Shown piece by piece: positions 1 to 9,559 of a stretch of DNA of 64,000 nt. The stretch lies in the NCBI GenBank assembly GCA_963585895.1, contig CAUZXS010002447.1, positions 2,501 through 66,500 on the forward strand, written 5' to 3'. The notes below the pieces were generated by a model. That model did no database searches and had not been told where the DNA came from. It was given only the letters and a program-made list of their open reading frames with translations. The stretch comes from Sepioteuthis lessoniana. Its lineage: Eukaryota; Mollusca; Cephalopoda; Myopsida; Loliginidae. The position numbers and the translations under genes are program-made. Numbering within the stretch: the first letter of the stretch is position 1; every line of letters begins with the position of its first letter.

Positions 1-49
1 CTTCTATACTAAAAAAAAAAAAAAAAAAAATCAAACGCTCGGCATATCT

Positions 50-145
50 CAACTGGACTAGCCCCAGTCGAGTACCTAACTCGACTGGCCTCCAGTAAAC
101 TACCAACTCGACTCGCCTACAGTCGAGTACCCAACTGGCTTGTTT
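50..145. repeat. Short palindrome-rich minisatellite (CAGTCGAG/CTCGACTG)
   Basis: The blocks CAGTCGAGTACC and AACTCGACTGG recur several times within 95 bp in imperfect tandem, and each block is close to the reverse complement of the next. It follows a poly-A run at positions 11-30. No coding frame is supported. It is a decayed local minisatellite of unknown role. Confidence 0.6.
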
Positions 146-500
146 TTCAAAATACCCAAAATCTCAGCACATCGCTTCCGGACATGACGTCATTCACACT
201 CCTGCCCTATTTCCTATCTGTGGTTTATTATGACAATTGTGATTGTCATATTCTCTGTGCGCGAGCGTAAACTGTACCCAATGTCTGTGCACCTGAACTA
301 AAAGCCGAATAGTTCAAAGCCCAACCAAACTGAATGATAAAATATAAGTAACGAAAAATGATTTATATAAAAAATCATTCCGTAATTATATAACACAGCG
401 CCATAAGGACTAATCATATTAAAGAGAAAATTGATAATCTGCAAGAGAATAGCAAGAGATAAAAAGCTTTATCACTTAAACGATTACTACAAACTAGCAT
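146..500. other. Unassigned AT-rich sequence
   Basis: No open frame, SINE head or array is recognisable here. It leads into the decayed LINE fragment that becomes readable near 505, so its last part may be more of the same LINE beyond recognition. Confidence 0.4.
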
Positions 501-504
501 AAAA

Positions 505-770
505 GGATTAGGAGACTGGGTGGGAAAGGGGATTCACTAGGAACTGTGCCAGAGATTAAAATTTGACCCTCAAACCCAATTGTATTTAAACGAACCAGAA
601 TGTATCCAAGAAAATGAGACTCAGAAAATTTTCTAGAAATTTGAGATAAAAACAGTATTGTTTTGATCGGCAAAAATACTGAGAGGAGTCCTGGAGACTT
701 GAAGAGACTAGCTGTTACTTAGACTCCAGGGAAAAACTATCAGCTAACGCTGGTGTGAAAAACTCACAAA
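505..770 (+). pseudogene. Decayed 3' end of an R4-like (restriction-endonuclease type) LINE
   Basis: One frame reads DWVGKGIH, then a stop, ELCQRLKFDP, NEPECIQENETQKIF, a stop, KFEIKT, a jump, and SAKILRGVLET. This is the same order as the better copy at 31.4-32.4 kb. The segment between KFEIKT and SAKIL, which in full elements holds the nuclease core, is deleted. Four or more in-frame stops show it is dead. The assignment to the R4/Dong-like group with a PD-(D/E)XK nuclease rests on remembered family motifs. The link to the other copies in this window is seen directly. Confidence 0.6.
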
Positions 771-821
771 AAAGAAAAGAATACAAAACTTGGCACAACT
801 TGATGAAAAAGGTGGTCTACT

Positions 822-875
<54 letters not shown>
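822..875. repeat. (TA)n microsatellite
   Basis: About 54 bp of pure TA alternation lies directly upstream of a SINE-B copy. TA runs flank many insertions in this window. Open frames reading IYIYIY here are translations of the repeat. Confidence 0.97.
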
Positions 876-876
<1 letters not shown>

Positions 877-1139
877 GGCTAACTGGGTCGAGTGTTCACC
901 AATGGCCCGTGAGACCGAGGTTCGTTCCCAGGTTGAATTATACCAAAGACTCAAAAAAGGGTACTTGATACCGCCTTGCTTAACTCTTAACACTATAAGA
1001 TACATATCAAGGGTAAAGTGGAACAATCCTGGGAATGAAGTAATCCCTTCCCTACACCTCTGTGTAGTTTCTATTGAAAAGGGAGCCTTCGGGTTGCTCT
1101 CGACAATGATCGCCAGCTTTACTTATATATATATATACT
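876..1139 (+). mobile_element. SINE-B copy, tRNA-derived head
   Basis: The head carries an A-box-like GGCTAACTGGGTCGAGTG and a B-box-like GGTTCGTTCCC, spaced as in a tRNA-derived pol III promoter. The body has the family landmarks CCAAAGACTCAAAA, CTTGCTTAAC and TATTGAAAAGGGAGCC, and it ends near CCAGCTTTACTTA. It shares these blocks with copies at 11.4, 17.8, 28.4, 30.9, 31.9 and 43.6 kb. It is divergent and so probably old. Confidence 0.8.
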
Positions 1140-1360
1140 CTGTATAGTAGCTATTGAAAAGGGACCCTTCGGTTTACCCTCGACTATACAGAGTTGTAAG
1201 GAGGGCTCTATTCCATTCACTGGATTACTCTACTTACTCTTGATGTGTACCTTATAATGCTGGGTATTAAGCAAGGAGGTACCAAATACTATTTTTGAGT
1301 CTTTGGTATGACTCGACCAGAGATTGAACCCTGATCTCCTGGACAATTTGGGAACACTCT
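1140..1360 (-). mobile_element. Rearranged SINE-B fragments, inverted junction
   Basis: Positions 1140-1188 repeat the plus-sense SINE-B tail (TATTGAAAAGGGACCC). From about 1189 the sequence is the minus-sense body (CCTTATAATGCTGGG, GAGTCTTTGGTATGACTC, TTGAACCCTGATCTCC). The two halves face each other across TATACAGAG. This is either a second insertion in opposite orientation or an inversion of one copy. Confidence 0.65.
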
Positions 1361-1361
1361 A

Positions 1362-1460
1362 ACTATATATATATATATATATATATTGTCATCCATAGAC
1401 ATGATGTTTCGTTGTATCACAACTCATCAGTCTGGCTAGTTTTGCGAGATGCTCCAAGCT
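1362..1460 (-). mobile_element. (TA)n plus Repeat-G end fragment
   Basis: A 24-bp TA run is followed by ATTGTCATCCATAGACATG and CTCATCAGTCTGGCTAG. These match the end of the complete Repeat-G copies at 21.16-21.48 kb and 50.70-51.02 kb, which also abut TA runs. Homology fades after about 1460. Confidence 0.55.
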
Positions 1461-1920
1461 GTGATGGCAACCCATTGGTATCAACGTTATTCGTAATGAC
1501 GAGTGTTGGACTGCGGTCTTGGATTTTGTGAGTTCAAGCTCTTTCGTGCACTTTTAGACTAATACATTCGGGAGGGGTATGACCCCTCCAATTTATTCCT
1601 ATCAGCCATGGGTTCAATGATTATTTCTTTTTGATAATTGTCGGCAAACAGTGATATTCATTTTGAGAGTTCTTGATTAATATTATTAATTTTTCCTCGT
1701 GACAAAAATTCTTAGTATTATTTAAGCATACTTGAAACTACATACCTGTGAGGAGACAAATGGTGATTATCTAACACAAAAAATTACTCGAAACGGTTTA
1801 ATGAAAAGATAAAAAAGACAATTGAAATTGGTATTACATAATCTAAGAAAGGCCGACATGTCATAAAAAGAAGTATTCAACCAACCAGTCAACCAACCAA
1901 ACAGCTTATTGCCATTGAAT
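1461..1920. other. Unassigned sequence with possible SINE remnants
   Basis: GTTGGACTGCGGTC and TGTGAGTTCAAGCTC around 1505-1540 faintly resemble the SINE-E head near 42.0 kb. Nothing else is recognisable and no coding frame is supported. Confidence 0.35.
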
Positions 1921-2188
1921 ATTCTTTCTTTCTTTATTTCTTTCTTTCTTTATTTCTCGAACGTCTAAATCTTTCTTTCTTTCTTTCTCTCTTTCTTTCT
2001 TTCTTTCTTTCTCAAAAGTCTAAACCTTTCTTTCTTTCATTCTCGAATCTCTGAATATTTCTTTGTTTCTTTCTTTCTCGAATGTCTAAACATTTCTTTC
2101 TTATTTTCTTTCTTTCTTTCTTTCTTTCTTTCTCAAATGTCTAAACCTTTCTTTCTTTTTTCTTTCTTTCTTTCTCAAATGTCTAAAC

Positions 2189-2226
<38 letters not shown>

Positions 2227-2431
2227 CAAATGTCTAAACCTTTCTTTCTATCTTTCTGTCTTTCTTTCTCGATTGTCTAAATCTTTCTTTTTCTTTCTTT
2301 TGAATGTCTGAATATTTCTTCTTTCTTTCTTTCTTTCTAGAAAATCTAACTCTTTCTTACTTTCTTTCTTTCTCAAATGGCTTATTCTTTCTTTCCTCCT
2401 TTCTTTCTTTCTTTCTTTTTTGAATGTCTAA

Positions 2432-2464
<33 letters not shown>

Positions 2465-2700
2465 TTTTGAATGTCTAAATCTTTCTTTCTTTCTTTCTTT
2501 TTTTTTTCTTTCTTTCTTTCTCGAATGTCTGAATATTTCTTTCTTTCTTTCTTTCTTTCTTTTTTGAATGTCTAAATCTTTCTTTCTTTCTTTTTTGAAT
2601 GTCTAAATCTTTCTTTCTTTCTTTCTTTCTTTCTCGAATGTCTAAATATTTCTTTCTTTCTTTCTTTCTTTCTTTAAAATCTAAATCTTTCTTACTTTCC
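1921..2700. repeat. TTTC array with interspersed AATGTCTAAAT spacers
   Basis: CTTTC runs of variable length are separated about 15 times by a short spacer of the form TCGAATGTCTAAATC or TCAAATGTCTAAACC. This makes a higher-order repeat of about 40-60 bp rather than a simple microsatellite. Frames on both strands give SFFLSFF or RKKERKK strings, which are artefacts. The spacer variants may record local duplication history. Confidence 0.93.
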
Positions 2701-3139
2701 TCCGTCTTTAATTTTTTTTTTAACCTCTCGTTATACTTCTTTCCAACAAGACAGCACTTATCACCCAAACAAGTGAACACTTATGCCTTGTCTAACACTT
2801 CAAACAGTCATTCTTTCTGTTTGTTTTTGCTTATTTTAATTCAGCAAATTCTTTCTTTTTCAAATGAACCCTCTCCATCAATCGAACGTATTAAAGAAAA
2901 ACAAAGTCACCATAAATTCCGAACAAGAATTCATCGATTTCACACACACATATATATGTTATTTACTATGAGCTCAATACTTGTTCTTATCATTGGTCAT
3001 TATTTTTCTCACTTTGTAAACGTTTGAACACATTTTTCTCCTTCATTGACATCGGAATTTTTATGGTCGCTTCGGGTATCGTCACGTCTGTCGATAAATG
3101 TCATTATTTACTCTGTCCAGTTCTAACTTCCCAACACCC
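2701..3139. other. Unassigned sequence after the TTTC array
   Basis: An open plus-strand frame runs from the array into this stretch until about 3027. Its first third is repeat translation and the remainder has no recognisable domain. No splice or promoter signal is convincing. I see nothing assignable. Confidence 0.4.
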
Positions 3140-3276
3140 ACACAGACACACACACACACGCTCACATACATTCAGATAGAGAGACATACTCGCACACGCA
3201 TGCACACGCACATGTCTCTCTCAATATATATATATATATACATATTTATACATATACTTATCTGTCCGTTTTGTGC

Positions 3277-3328
<52 letters not shown>
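3140..3328. repeat. Compound CA and TA microsatellites
   Basis: ACACAC and GCACAC runs (3140-3215) pass into TA runs at about 3222-3260 and 3280-3328. Peptides reading HTHTHT and IYIYIY across it are artefacts. Confidence 0.93.
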
Positions 3329-3332
<4 letters not shown>

Positions 3333-3431
3333 TCGTTTTGTAAAAGTTATCGTCGTAGAAAATGGACTTGGCCACAGTTGTTCAAATCCAACATAAGACT
3401 ATTTACATCTCACTTGGCGCGTATATCTTTG

Positions 3432-3600
3432 GGAAAGGTATGAATATAATTATTCTCCCTTCGTTAAGAGTGAATAGTTGGACAGACTGGGCTCTTTAAC
3501 CTTGGCATGGCAACTGCTCTGGGAGAAGGTAAACATCTAAATTCAAACCAACTAATTCCCGCTTAAAAACTGACATTGTATGGCGAAGGAGATGGGTAAA
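3432..3600 (+). mobile_element. SINE-A 3' part, divergent
   Basis: Landmarks in order are GGGAAAGGTATGAAT, TTATTCTCCCT, GGACAGACTGGGCTC, GGAGAAGG, AATTCAAACC and GCTTAAAAACTGAC. They match the body and 3' end of SINE-A copies at 42.4 and 47.9 kb read on the opposite strand. The tRNA-like head is missing. Confidence 0.7.
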
Positions 3601-3660
3601 TATATACGTATCTTTCTTTATTGATACGCATACTTTGGATCCTATATATATATTTATATA

Positions 3661-3781
3661 TGCTCCCCTACCCTTGTGGGGTTGAGTTCTCTAGCGAAGG
3701 AAGTAATGGTTGCCACTAGTGTAAAGCAAGGCTCTTCAAATGAATTGAGCGATCAGTAGCCGTTAAGAGGATATATGGAAA
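3661..3781 (+). mobile_element. Repeat-G fragment
   Basis: GGGGTTGAGTTCTCT, GCGAAGGAA and AAGGCTCTTCAAA match the start of the complete Repeat-G copy at 21.16 kb (GGGGTTGAGCTCTCT, AAAGCTCTTCGAA). Only the first ~120 bp are present and no tRNA-like block is seen. Confidence 0.65.
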
Positions 3782-3883
3782 CAAAACAAATGTGATACAT
3801 AAGCGTTTAAATTTCATTCACTTGCGTTGGTTTCCTCGTGGCTAAGTGCTAGAATCTTGGTTTGGAGTTTCAGTCAGCCAGGT

Positions 3884-4515
3884 TTCGTCTAACTTGGATA
3901 GTTTTCGTGATGGGAGACAGGTGGCCGTATAGTTGGTGCCTTGTGGGATGTTGCCGCCAGGACTTGTTCAATATTGCTCGCAGCATGCTTGTATAATTGC
4001 CGTCTAGCTTCTTCTCCAGCTGTTTAGTTATCGTCCAAGTAGTGCATCCATACAGCAGTATCGATACGACCGCTGCCTGGAAGAAACTGCATTTCATTTT
4101 ATTGGTCCGGTCTGATTTCCATATGATCGATAGCCTATCGACAGCTGTCCATGCCTTCGTTAGCTGTGTGTCGATGTCCTTTTCAGTTGATGAGACACTG
4201 CTTCCTAGGTAGGAGAATTTGTCAACTAGTTTCAGAGGGTTCCGTCTAGTGTGGAGATATTGCCTGTTTGATTATAGCACTTATATTACGTTTTGTGTGC
4301 ATTGACATGGAGACAAATGCCTGCAGCGGCTCGTTACAAACGATGCAGTAGTGTTTCGGCTTGGTTGGGTTTATTTACCTATGTCATCGGCGTAGTTTTA
4401 TTTACCTATTTACCTATGTCATCGCTATGTCATAGCGTTTATTTACCTATGTCATCGCTATGTCATCGGCGTAGTTGTCGTCGGTAATTGTTTTTGCGGG
4501 GTACCTTCTGCTTCT
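3884..4515 (-). pseudogene. RTE-like LINE relic, reverse transcriptase C-terminal part
   Basis: Read on the minus strand, the relic runs from an ATTACCGACGAC block near 4490 through sequence equivalent to NAHKTEYMCYNQ and TYLGSSVSSTEKDID. It then enters the frame starting at 4097 (FFQAAVVSILLYGCTTWT, LEKKLDGNYTSMLRAILNK) and ends at ITKTIQVRR near 3890. Frameshifts and loss of the last ~100 codons show it is dead. A short direct repeat at 4370-4465 has been added inside it. The RTE-like assignment comes from the characteristic C-terminal motif series, which recurs eight times in this window. Confidence 0.8.
4370..4465. repeat. Local tandem repeat inside the RTE relic
   Basis: TATTTACCTATGTCATCG occurs three times with minor variation in under 100 bp. 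It lies where the intact copy at 39.6 kb has no repeat. It is a tandem expansion that arose after insertion. Confidence 0.75.
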
Positions 4516-4530
4516 TTAAATCTGTGGATG

Positions 4531-4531
<1 letters not shown>

Positions 4532-4579
<48 letters not shown>
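4532..4579. repeat. (TA)n microsatellite
   Basis: About 48 bp of TA alternation separates the RTE relic from Retroposon-C. Confidence 0.97.
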
Positions 4580-4583
<4 letters not shown>

Positions 4584-4675
4584 GTCTGCAAGCGCACCTG
4601 TATTTTTTTATGAATGTCATAATATACTCTGTTCAGTCAAAAATCCACAACTCACTCACATACGTTAAACTCCGT

Positions 4676-4879
4676 GTTTTACCCAGTCGGGTAGGGCTGT
4701 AAAATACTCCGACTGCTTCTCTGCAGACGAGTAAGACCAAACCGTAACGAATGTCCTAGATATGACACTAAACAATCCAATGGTGAGATTCCAGTAATGC
4801 CTGATCCTTAGGAAATGCAGAGTACCCCTTCATTGTCATCGTTCCCAGGTCAACTCTGGCTCGGAGTGGTAATAACTGA
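4676..4879 (+). mobile_element. Retroposon-C, 5' segment of a copy split by a solo LTR
   Basis: The segment contains the family head CCCAGTCGGGTAGGGCTGT, then GATATGACACTAAACAATC, GAGTACCCCTTCATTG and CGGAGTGGTA. It stops at the point where intact copies continue into AGGGTCCTATCTATGGG. That continuation is found 503 bp further on, after an LTR-D insertion. Confidence 0.85.
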
Positions 4880-5382
4880 TGCTGTATAGCCACATAATAC
4901 ATATACATACACATGCACATCTGCATGTAGAATCATAACGACGACACAATAAAGCCGAGCGACACAGTTCCTTAGAAAAATACACCTCTCACTTTATTTA
5001 AAAGTGTTCGAAAGGGTTACAAAAGGTTTTACTGTGTGAGAGGTGAGTTGGAGCCTGAACAGAACTGCAACATATTGACCCCCATTCTTATGGCTATAAT
5101 AGCGTTTCTTTCACTTTCCCTGGGCTGCTCAACCGGGGGCCAGGGGGCCTATCCTCTCTGGGACATGTTCTTCATTCCAGCATCTTCTCTCCAACCGCCT
5201 GACTTCCTGTCTTCACCCGGGTTATATAATTGTTCGACACTCACCTTCTTCTTGTGGGCATCACAAATCGCTCTCACGGTCAAGGTTATATCCTGATATT
5301 AATCGAACGGACGCACCTGTTATTTACACAGGTGCATTTCCTATTTTGACAGCTTGGCCGGGTCGGAGGTCAATATACAACA
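4880..5382 (-). mobile_element. LTR-D solo LTR (503 bp) inserted in Retroposon-C
   Basis: On the plus strand it starts TGCTGTATAGCC and ends ATATACAACA. The minus-sense reading therefore begins TGTTGTATATTGACC, matching the other LTR-D copies. Minus-sense landmarks are a TTATATAAC TATA-like box near 5225, a polyadenylation signal within CTCTCACTTTATTT near 4990, and a conserved GTGAGAGG block. There are no gag-pol sequences on either side. The target duplication has decayed to CTGA versus TTGG, so this is one of the older copies. Confidence 0.85.
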
Positions 5383-5625
5383 TTGGGAGGGTCCTGTCTA
5401 TGGGTCAAATAGAACTAAACTGTATATTTATGTTAAACTGGATTGTTTGAAATAGAATTTCTTTGATATTTAAAAGTGTGAAAATAAGAAATATACTTAT
5501 GCTGAACTGAATTCTTTGAAGTAGAACTGTTTTGTGTATAGATATGGATTTGGTATTAAATAACCTACAATGGGTGATGTGCCGTAAAACTAAACCAAAG
5601 CAAACCAAACCAATGAGAACACTTG
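5383..5625 (+). mobile_element. Retroposon-C, 3' segment of the split copy
   Basis: It resumes with AGGGTCCTGTCTATGGGTC and TAGAACTAAACTG, followed by about three units of the ~55-bp internal array. The family 3' end follows: GGATTTGGTATTAAATAACC, then TGATGTGCCGTAAAACT and an AACCAAAG-type tail. Together with 4676-4879 it reconstitutes one nearly complete element. Confidence 0.85.
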
Positions 5626-5954
5626 TGGAAAAACCTGAGAAATTTTTTTTTTTAAATAACAAAAGTTGTTAAAACGATTACATGTCATCATAAAGAAAAA
5701 AGAAAGGAAATATTTCCTTTACGGTATTATATGGATGAATTAATTGCAATGAACGGTAAATGACTTCATTAAAATCTTTTTTTATAATGATTGTTTTATT
5801 TCATTGTTGCTGTTTCTTTTGTTATTTTTTCTTTTCTTTTTTTTTTTTTTTTTTTTGTAAATTGGTCTTCAATTTGTTTGGAAGAAAAAAGGCTGAAGAA
5901 GATACTGAGAAAATGTTCACTTGTGAATATTTTGAAAAATAGTATAATTTTTGT
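5626..5954. other. Unassigned AT-rich stretch with poly-T
   Basis: It holds a poly-T run (5829-5857) and no recognisable repeat or coding domain. Confidence 0.4.
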
Positions 5955-6155
5955 TGATTAGTTGCATATCAACCTTCGTGGGTTATTTAATATCGAACGT
6001 ATCCTTCTAGAAGAACAGAAAAGGTACTATTTAACCCATAGCTGGGAGGATAAGTGTATGAAAGGGAACATAATAGCACGACTGGAGTTCGAACTCACTC
6101 ACCAGTATTCTACAGTCAAGTGCTTTAACCATTTCCCCACGAGGACACGCCCTAT
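5955..6155 (-). mobile_element. SINE-E copy
   Basis: On the plus strand the order is 3' end to head: GCATATCAACCTTCGTGGG, GGTACTATTTAACCCATAG, GAGTTCGAACTC (B-box complement) and TTAACCATTTCCCCACGAGG (A-box complement). It matches the TSD-flanked copy at 42.0 kb in reverse. The plus-strand open frame 5962-6351 lies largely inside it and is not a gene. Confidence 0.75.
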
Positions 6156-7397
6156 GATAGTGGGAAAAGTTGAGTACAATCAGGAAAATGCCTTTGATAG
6201 GCGCGTAAATTACATGAAAGGCAAAGCAGGATGTCCACCTGTTTCTTCATGTAAACAAAACACAACAGAAATGCCACGTGAACTGCGTGCGTGGCATACC
6301 GGAAAGAAGTGTGACCACGAAGATTGTGTAGACATCCGGAAAATTATATAACGATGGAAGATTTTCGACTGAGGAGAACGAAAGAACGAAGGAGCCAGCA
6401 GAAAAGTCACTAGACGTAACGCCACACTGTGCACTGGCCTTGTACCAGATGGCCCAGGTTTGAGAGGTAGAGAGGACTGAGCTGTACGAGACTCGCTAAA
6501 ATGAGAAAGCTAAGATATCTAAATGCCGTGAGAGTAACAAAAGGTGAAGAAGCAAACTCACTAAAGTCGAAAGCGGGAATGATCTCAGAAGAAAGAAAAA
6601 GGGTTGCTTTGTGAAGTCACTGAAGTTGAAAAACGTATAGAAGCTGAAATGATTTGGTGTTTTGAGTTGGCCTTGTACTAGTCTCGTAAAAGTCTCTTCA
6701 AAGGAGACAGTCATCTGAAGACTGCAGGTTCAATCCTGACAGCAAGCGAGTAACAACACAGGAACACTTGTACCCGGTTATGGCTAACGAAATTAGAACA
6801 GGCGAACCCCATGGATTCAATAAAGAACATAGTTCGAAGTTCCGGGTAGGCTTCTGAGTTTGAAAAAAACATCTGAAGAAGACCGGGGGACATAGAAATA
6901 AAGATGAAGACAATAGTCTGAAAACCCTTAACGATAAAAATCAAGCTTCATCTCAGAAATTCACACAACTAAGAACGAAGAAGTTCACTGGGAATTCGTA
7001 TCTCCTTCTGTACGTATATCTCAGCCGTTCCTCGACTCTCTCTTTCACTCCACTATTTTGTCCATTTCGTAATAAAAGAAAAAGAAAAGAAAAGAGATTA
7101 TATTTTCATTAAGAGTCGTTTTTTTCTTCTCCCAGGTATGCAACAATAGGGAAGGGAATAATTATGAGGTTTTTATCTTACAGTGCCAAGGTTTTGCACC
7201 TACCAAATTCTAAAATGATGAATTTCACGATATGTTATAATTTCTGTTTAGTTAGGCAGATTAAATATTAGAAACTGGTTCTTTTTCTTTCTTTCGTTAT
7301 TAGATTTACTTTATCATTAAAAAAAAAAAGAAGAAAAATTATCACCTTCTCTAACATCTCACTCATTGATATTGTAATCTAGTTTACTTTGGTTTCA
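6156..7397. other. Unassigned region, low copy within the window
   Basis: This is over 1.2 kb without array structure or a known element. Several short frames occur on both strands (for example minus 6711-6944), but none has a recognisable domain. A B-box-like GGTTCAATCCTGAC near 6727 and a repeated TGGCCTTGTAC (6437 and 6669) hint at another decayed SINE. This is one of the few stretches where a host exon could be sought. Confidence 0.4.
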
Positions 7398-7625
7398 TTG
7401 TTTAATGGCATATCAACCTTTATGAGTTATCTAATGCCAAAGCCATCCTTGAAGAATAACTGTAGGGGTACTATTTAACTCATAGTTGGTGGAGAGGATT
7501 CATTACTTTTCTCAAGGTATTAGTCACAAGTAAATGAAATAGTGTAACTGGAATTCTAACTCATTTAATACAAGGTTTGATCAAAGCATGTCCACCACAT
7601 TAGCCATTATGCCATGGATCCGCCG
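7398..7625 (-). mobile_element. SINE-E copy
   Basis: The 3' end reads on plus as TTTAATGGCATATCAACC and TTATCTAATGCCAAAG. Then come GGTACTATTTAACTCATAG and a head complement ending CCATTATGCCATGGATCC. The B-box is degraded to TGGAATTCTAACTC. It is divergent but colinear with the 42.0 kb copy. Confidence 0.75.
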
Positions 7626-7689
7626 CTTCTCTGTAATTTGGTTTGGTCAAGCGAATACTATTTTGTAGTATGTCTAGGGCAAGAATAAC

Positions 7690-7840
7690 CTCACAGAGAC
7701 CATATCTCTCTAGCCTTACAACTGGCTTGAATTCAGAGTTTTTCCTTTTGTAGAATGGTTGCCATACCAAGGTTCAAGAACAAAGTCTGCGCTACTATTT
7801 AACCATGGCTGGATTCATGCCATTCTCAAAGGTATTTTGC
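7690..7840 (-). mobile_element. SINE-A fragment
   Basis: GAATTCAGAGTTTTTCC, GGTTGCCATACCAAGG and GCTACTATTTAACC match the middle of SINE-A in minus sense. It is cut by the start of the following Retroposon-C at TTTTGCCCAGTCGG. Confidence 0.65.
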
Positions 7841-7842
7841 CC

Positions 7843-8680
7843 AGTCGGCGGGGGCTGTAGAATACACTGAATGTTTCTCTGCAGAGGGGTAAGACCCTCC
7901 AACGAGTCTCCAGTTTATGACACTAAACAATCTGATAGTGAGGTTCCAGCAATGCTGGTGCTTTGGGGAATGCGGAGTACCCCTTTATTGCCATCGCTCT
8001 CCGGTCTACTCTGGCCCGGAGTTGTAGCACCCGATAAGGGTCCTATCAATGGGTTAAATAGAACTAAACGGTGGTGGAAGATTTTTGCATTTAAACGGCG
8101 TATATATACTAAACTGAATCGTTTAAAATAGAACTGTTTTGACATCTAAACAGTGTACTTATGCTAAACGGAAGTATCTGAAATAAAACTTTGACATTTA
8201 ACTCTGTGTATTGCCCAGTCGGCTGGGGCTGTAGAATACACTGAATGCACCTCTGCAGAGGGGTAAGATCCCCCTCAATGAGCGTCCTGAATATGACACT
8301 AAAAAATCTGATGGTGAGGTTCCAGTAATGCTGGGACTTTGGGAAATACGGAGCACCCATTCATTTACATTGCTCCCACGTCCACACCAGATTGGGCTCT
8401 ATCTATGTGCTAAATAGAACTAACAGCGTACTTATGCTAAACCAAATTGCTTGACTAAACTAAATAGCTTGAAATAGAAATGTTTTACACAATTAAATCG
8501 TACTTATATTTAAAATGCGTGCTTATGCTAAACTGAATTATTTGAAATAGAACTGATTTTTGACATTGAAACTGTACTTACCCTAAACTGAATAATTATA
8601 TATAATTGTTTGAATAAACTGAATAGTTTGAAATAGGAATGTTTTTGACAATTAAACTGTACTAATGCTCCATATGTATC
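7843..8680 (+). mobile_element. Retroposon-C, two tandem heads plus internal array
   Basis: A first head (GCCCAGTCGGCGGGGGCTG, from 7848) with about two ~55-bp units is followed by a second head (GCCCAGTCGGCTGGGGCTG, from 8213). The internal array then runs from about 8410 to 8670 (TTATGCTAAAC, TTTGAAATAGAA, TTTTGACA motifs). The copy has no family 3' end. Instead the array turns around at about 8670-8690 into a minus-sense copy. Confidence 0.85.
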
Positions 8681-9155
8681 AGTTTAAATATAAGTACAGT
8701 TTAATTATCAAAAGCATTTCTATTTCAAGCTATTTTGTTTAGGCAAACTGTTCTTAAAACATTTTTATTCAGATAATTCAGTTTAGCGTAAGTACATAGT
8801 TTAGATGACAAAACAGTTCCATTTCAAGCAGCTTAAATGTCATGACAGTTCTATTTTAAACAATTCAGTTTGGCATAAATACGCAGTTTAAATGCAAAAA
8901 AGGAGTAAACTCAAGAAACCAAGGTTTAGTTCTATTTGACCCATGGATTAGACCCTTATCAGGTGCTACCATTCCGGGCCAGAGTGGACCTGGGAGCGAT
9001 GACAATGAAGGGGTACTCCGCATTCACCAAAACAGCAGCATTACTGGAACCTCACCAACAGATTATCTGTTATCATATCCAGATACACTCGTTCGGTGAA
9101 GTCTTACCTCTCTGCAGTGTATTCTACGGCCCCAGCCGACTGGGCAACATATACC
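8681..9155 (-). mobile_element. Retroposon-C in inverted orientation
   Basis: Four or so internal-array units in minus sense (TCAGTTTAGCGTAAGTAC type) lead into the minus-sense head. The head shows GGTGCTACCATTCCGGGCC, GGGGTACTCCGCATTC and CCCCAGCCGACTGGGCAAC. With 7843-8680 it forms a large inverted repeat with the two heads outermost. The plus-strand frame at 8936-9271 is a chance frame through the head and the neighbouring TA run. Confidence 0.85.
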
Positions 9156-9221
9156 GAATAGATATGTTTGTAATACAAAGGAAGAACGTTAACTGCTTGT
9201 TGAATTTTTTTTGTTTGAGTT

Positions 9222-9271
<50 letters not shown>

Positions 9272-9281
9272 CGTGTTAACC

Positions 9282-9323
<42 letters not shown>
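9222..9323. repeat. Two (TA)n runs separated by a short spacer
   Basis: TA runs of about 45 and 36 bp flank GCGTGTTAACCTTTTAA. The Tc1-like element that follows begins at the edge of the second run, consistent with TA target choice. Confidence 0.95.
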
Positions 9324-9327
<4 letters not shown>

Positions 9328-9559
9328 TGTATTTTGCAAACCTTAGAATTTTTTTCATTTCTCATCCTAAAAGTGTTATTTAGTGATGTAACAAGTTAAG
9401 CACCACAATGTTTTTTTTATTTTATTATACTAAATACAAGTCTTACTCAGTAACTTTAATCTTATTATATAAACAAATATCTTTTGAAAAATTGATTTGA
9501 AGCCTTTTACTTTTTGAATACTGAGTATGATGATAATGATAGGAGACATCAGGAAACGG

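Noticed and set aside
1921-2700. Regularly spaced repeats resembling a CRISPR array
   Set aside because: The 'spacers' are themselves repeated, the repeats are simple TTTC runs of variable length, and the context is eukaryotic with no cas-like gene.
8936-9271. 111-aa frame on plus
   Set aside because: Crosses the Retroposon-C head in antisense and ends in a TA run.
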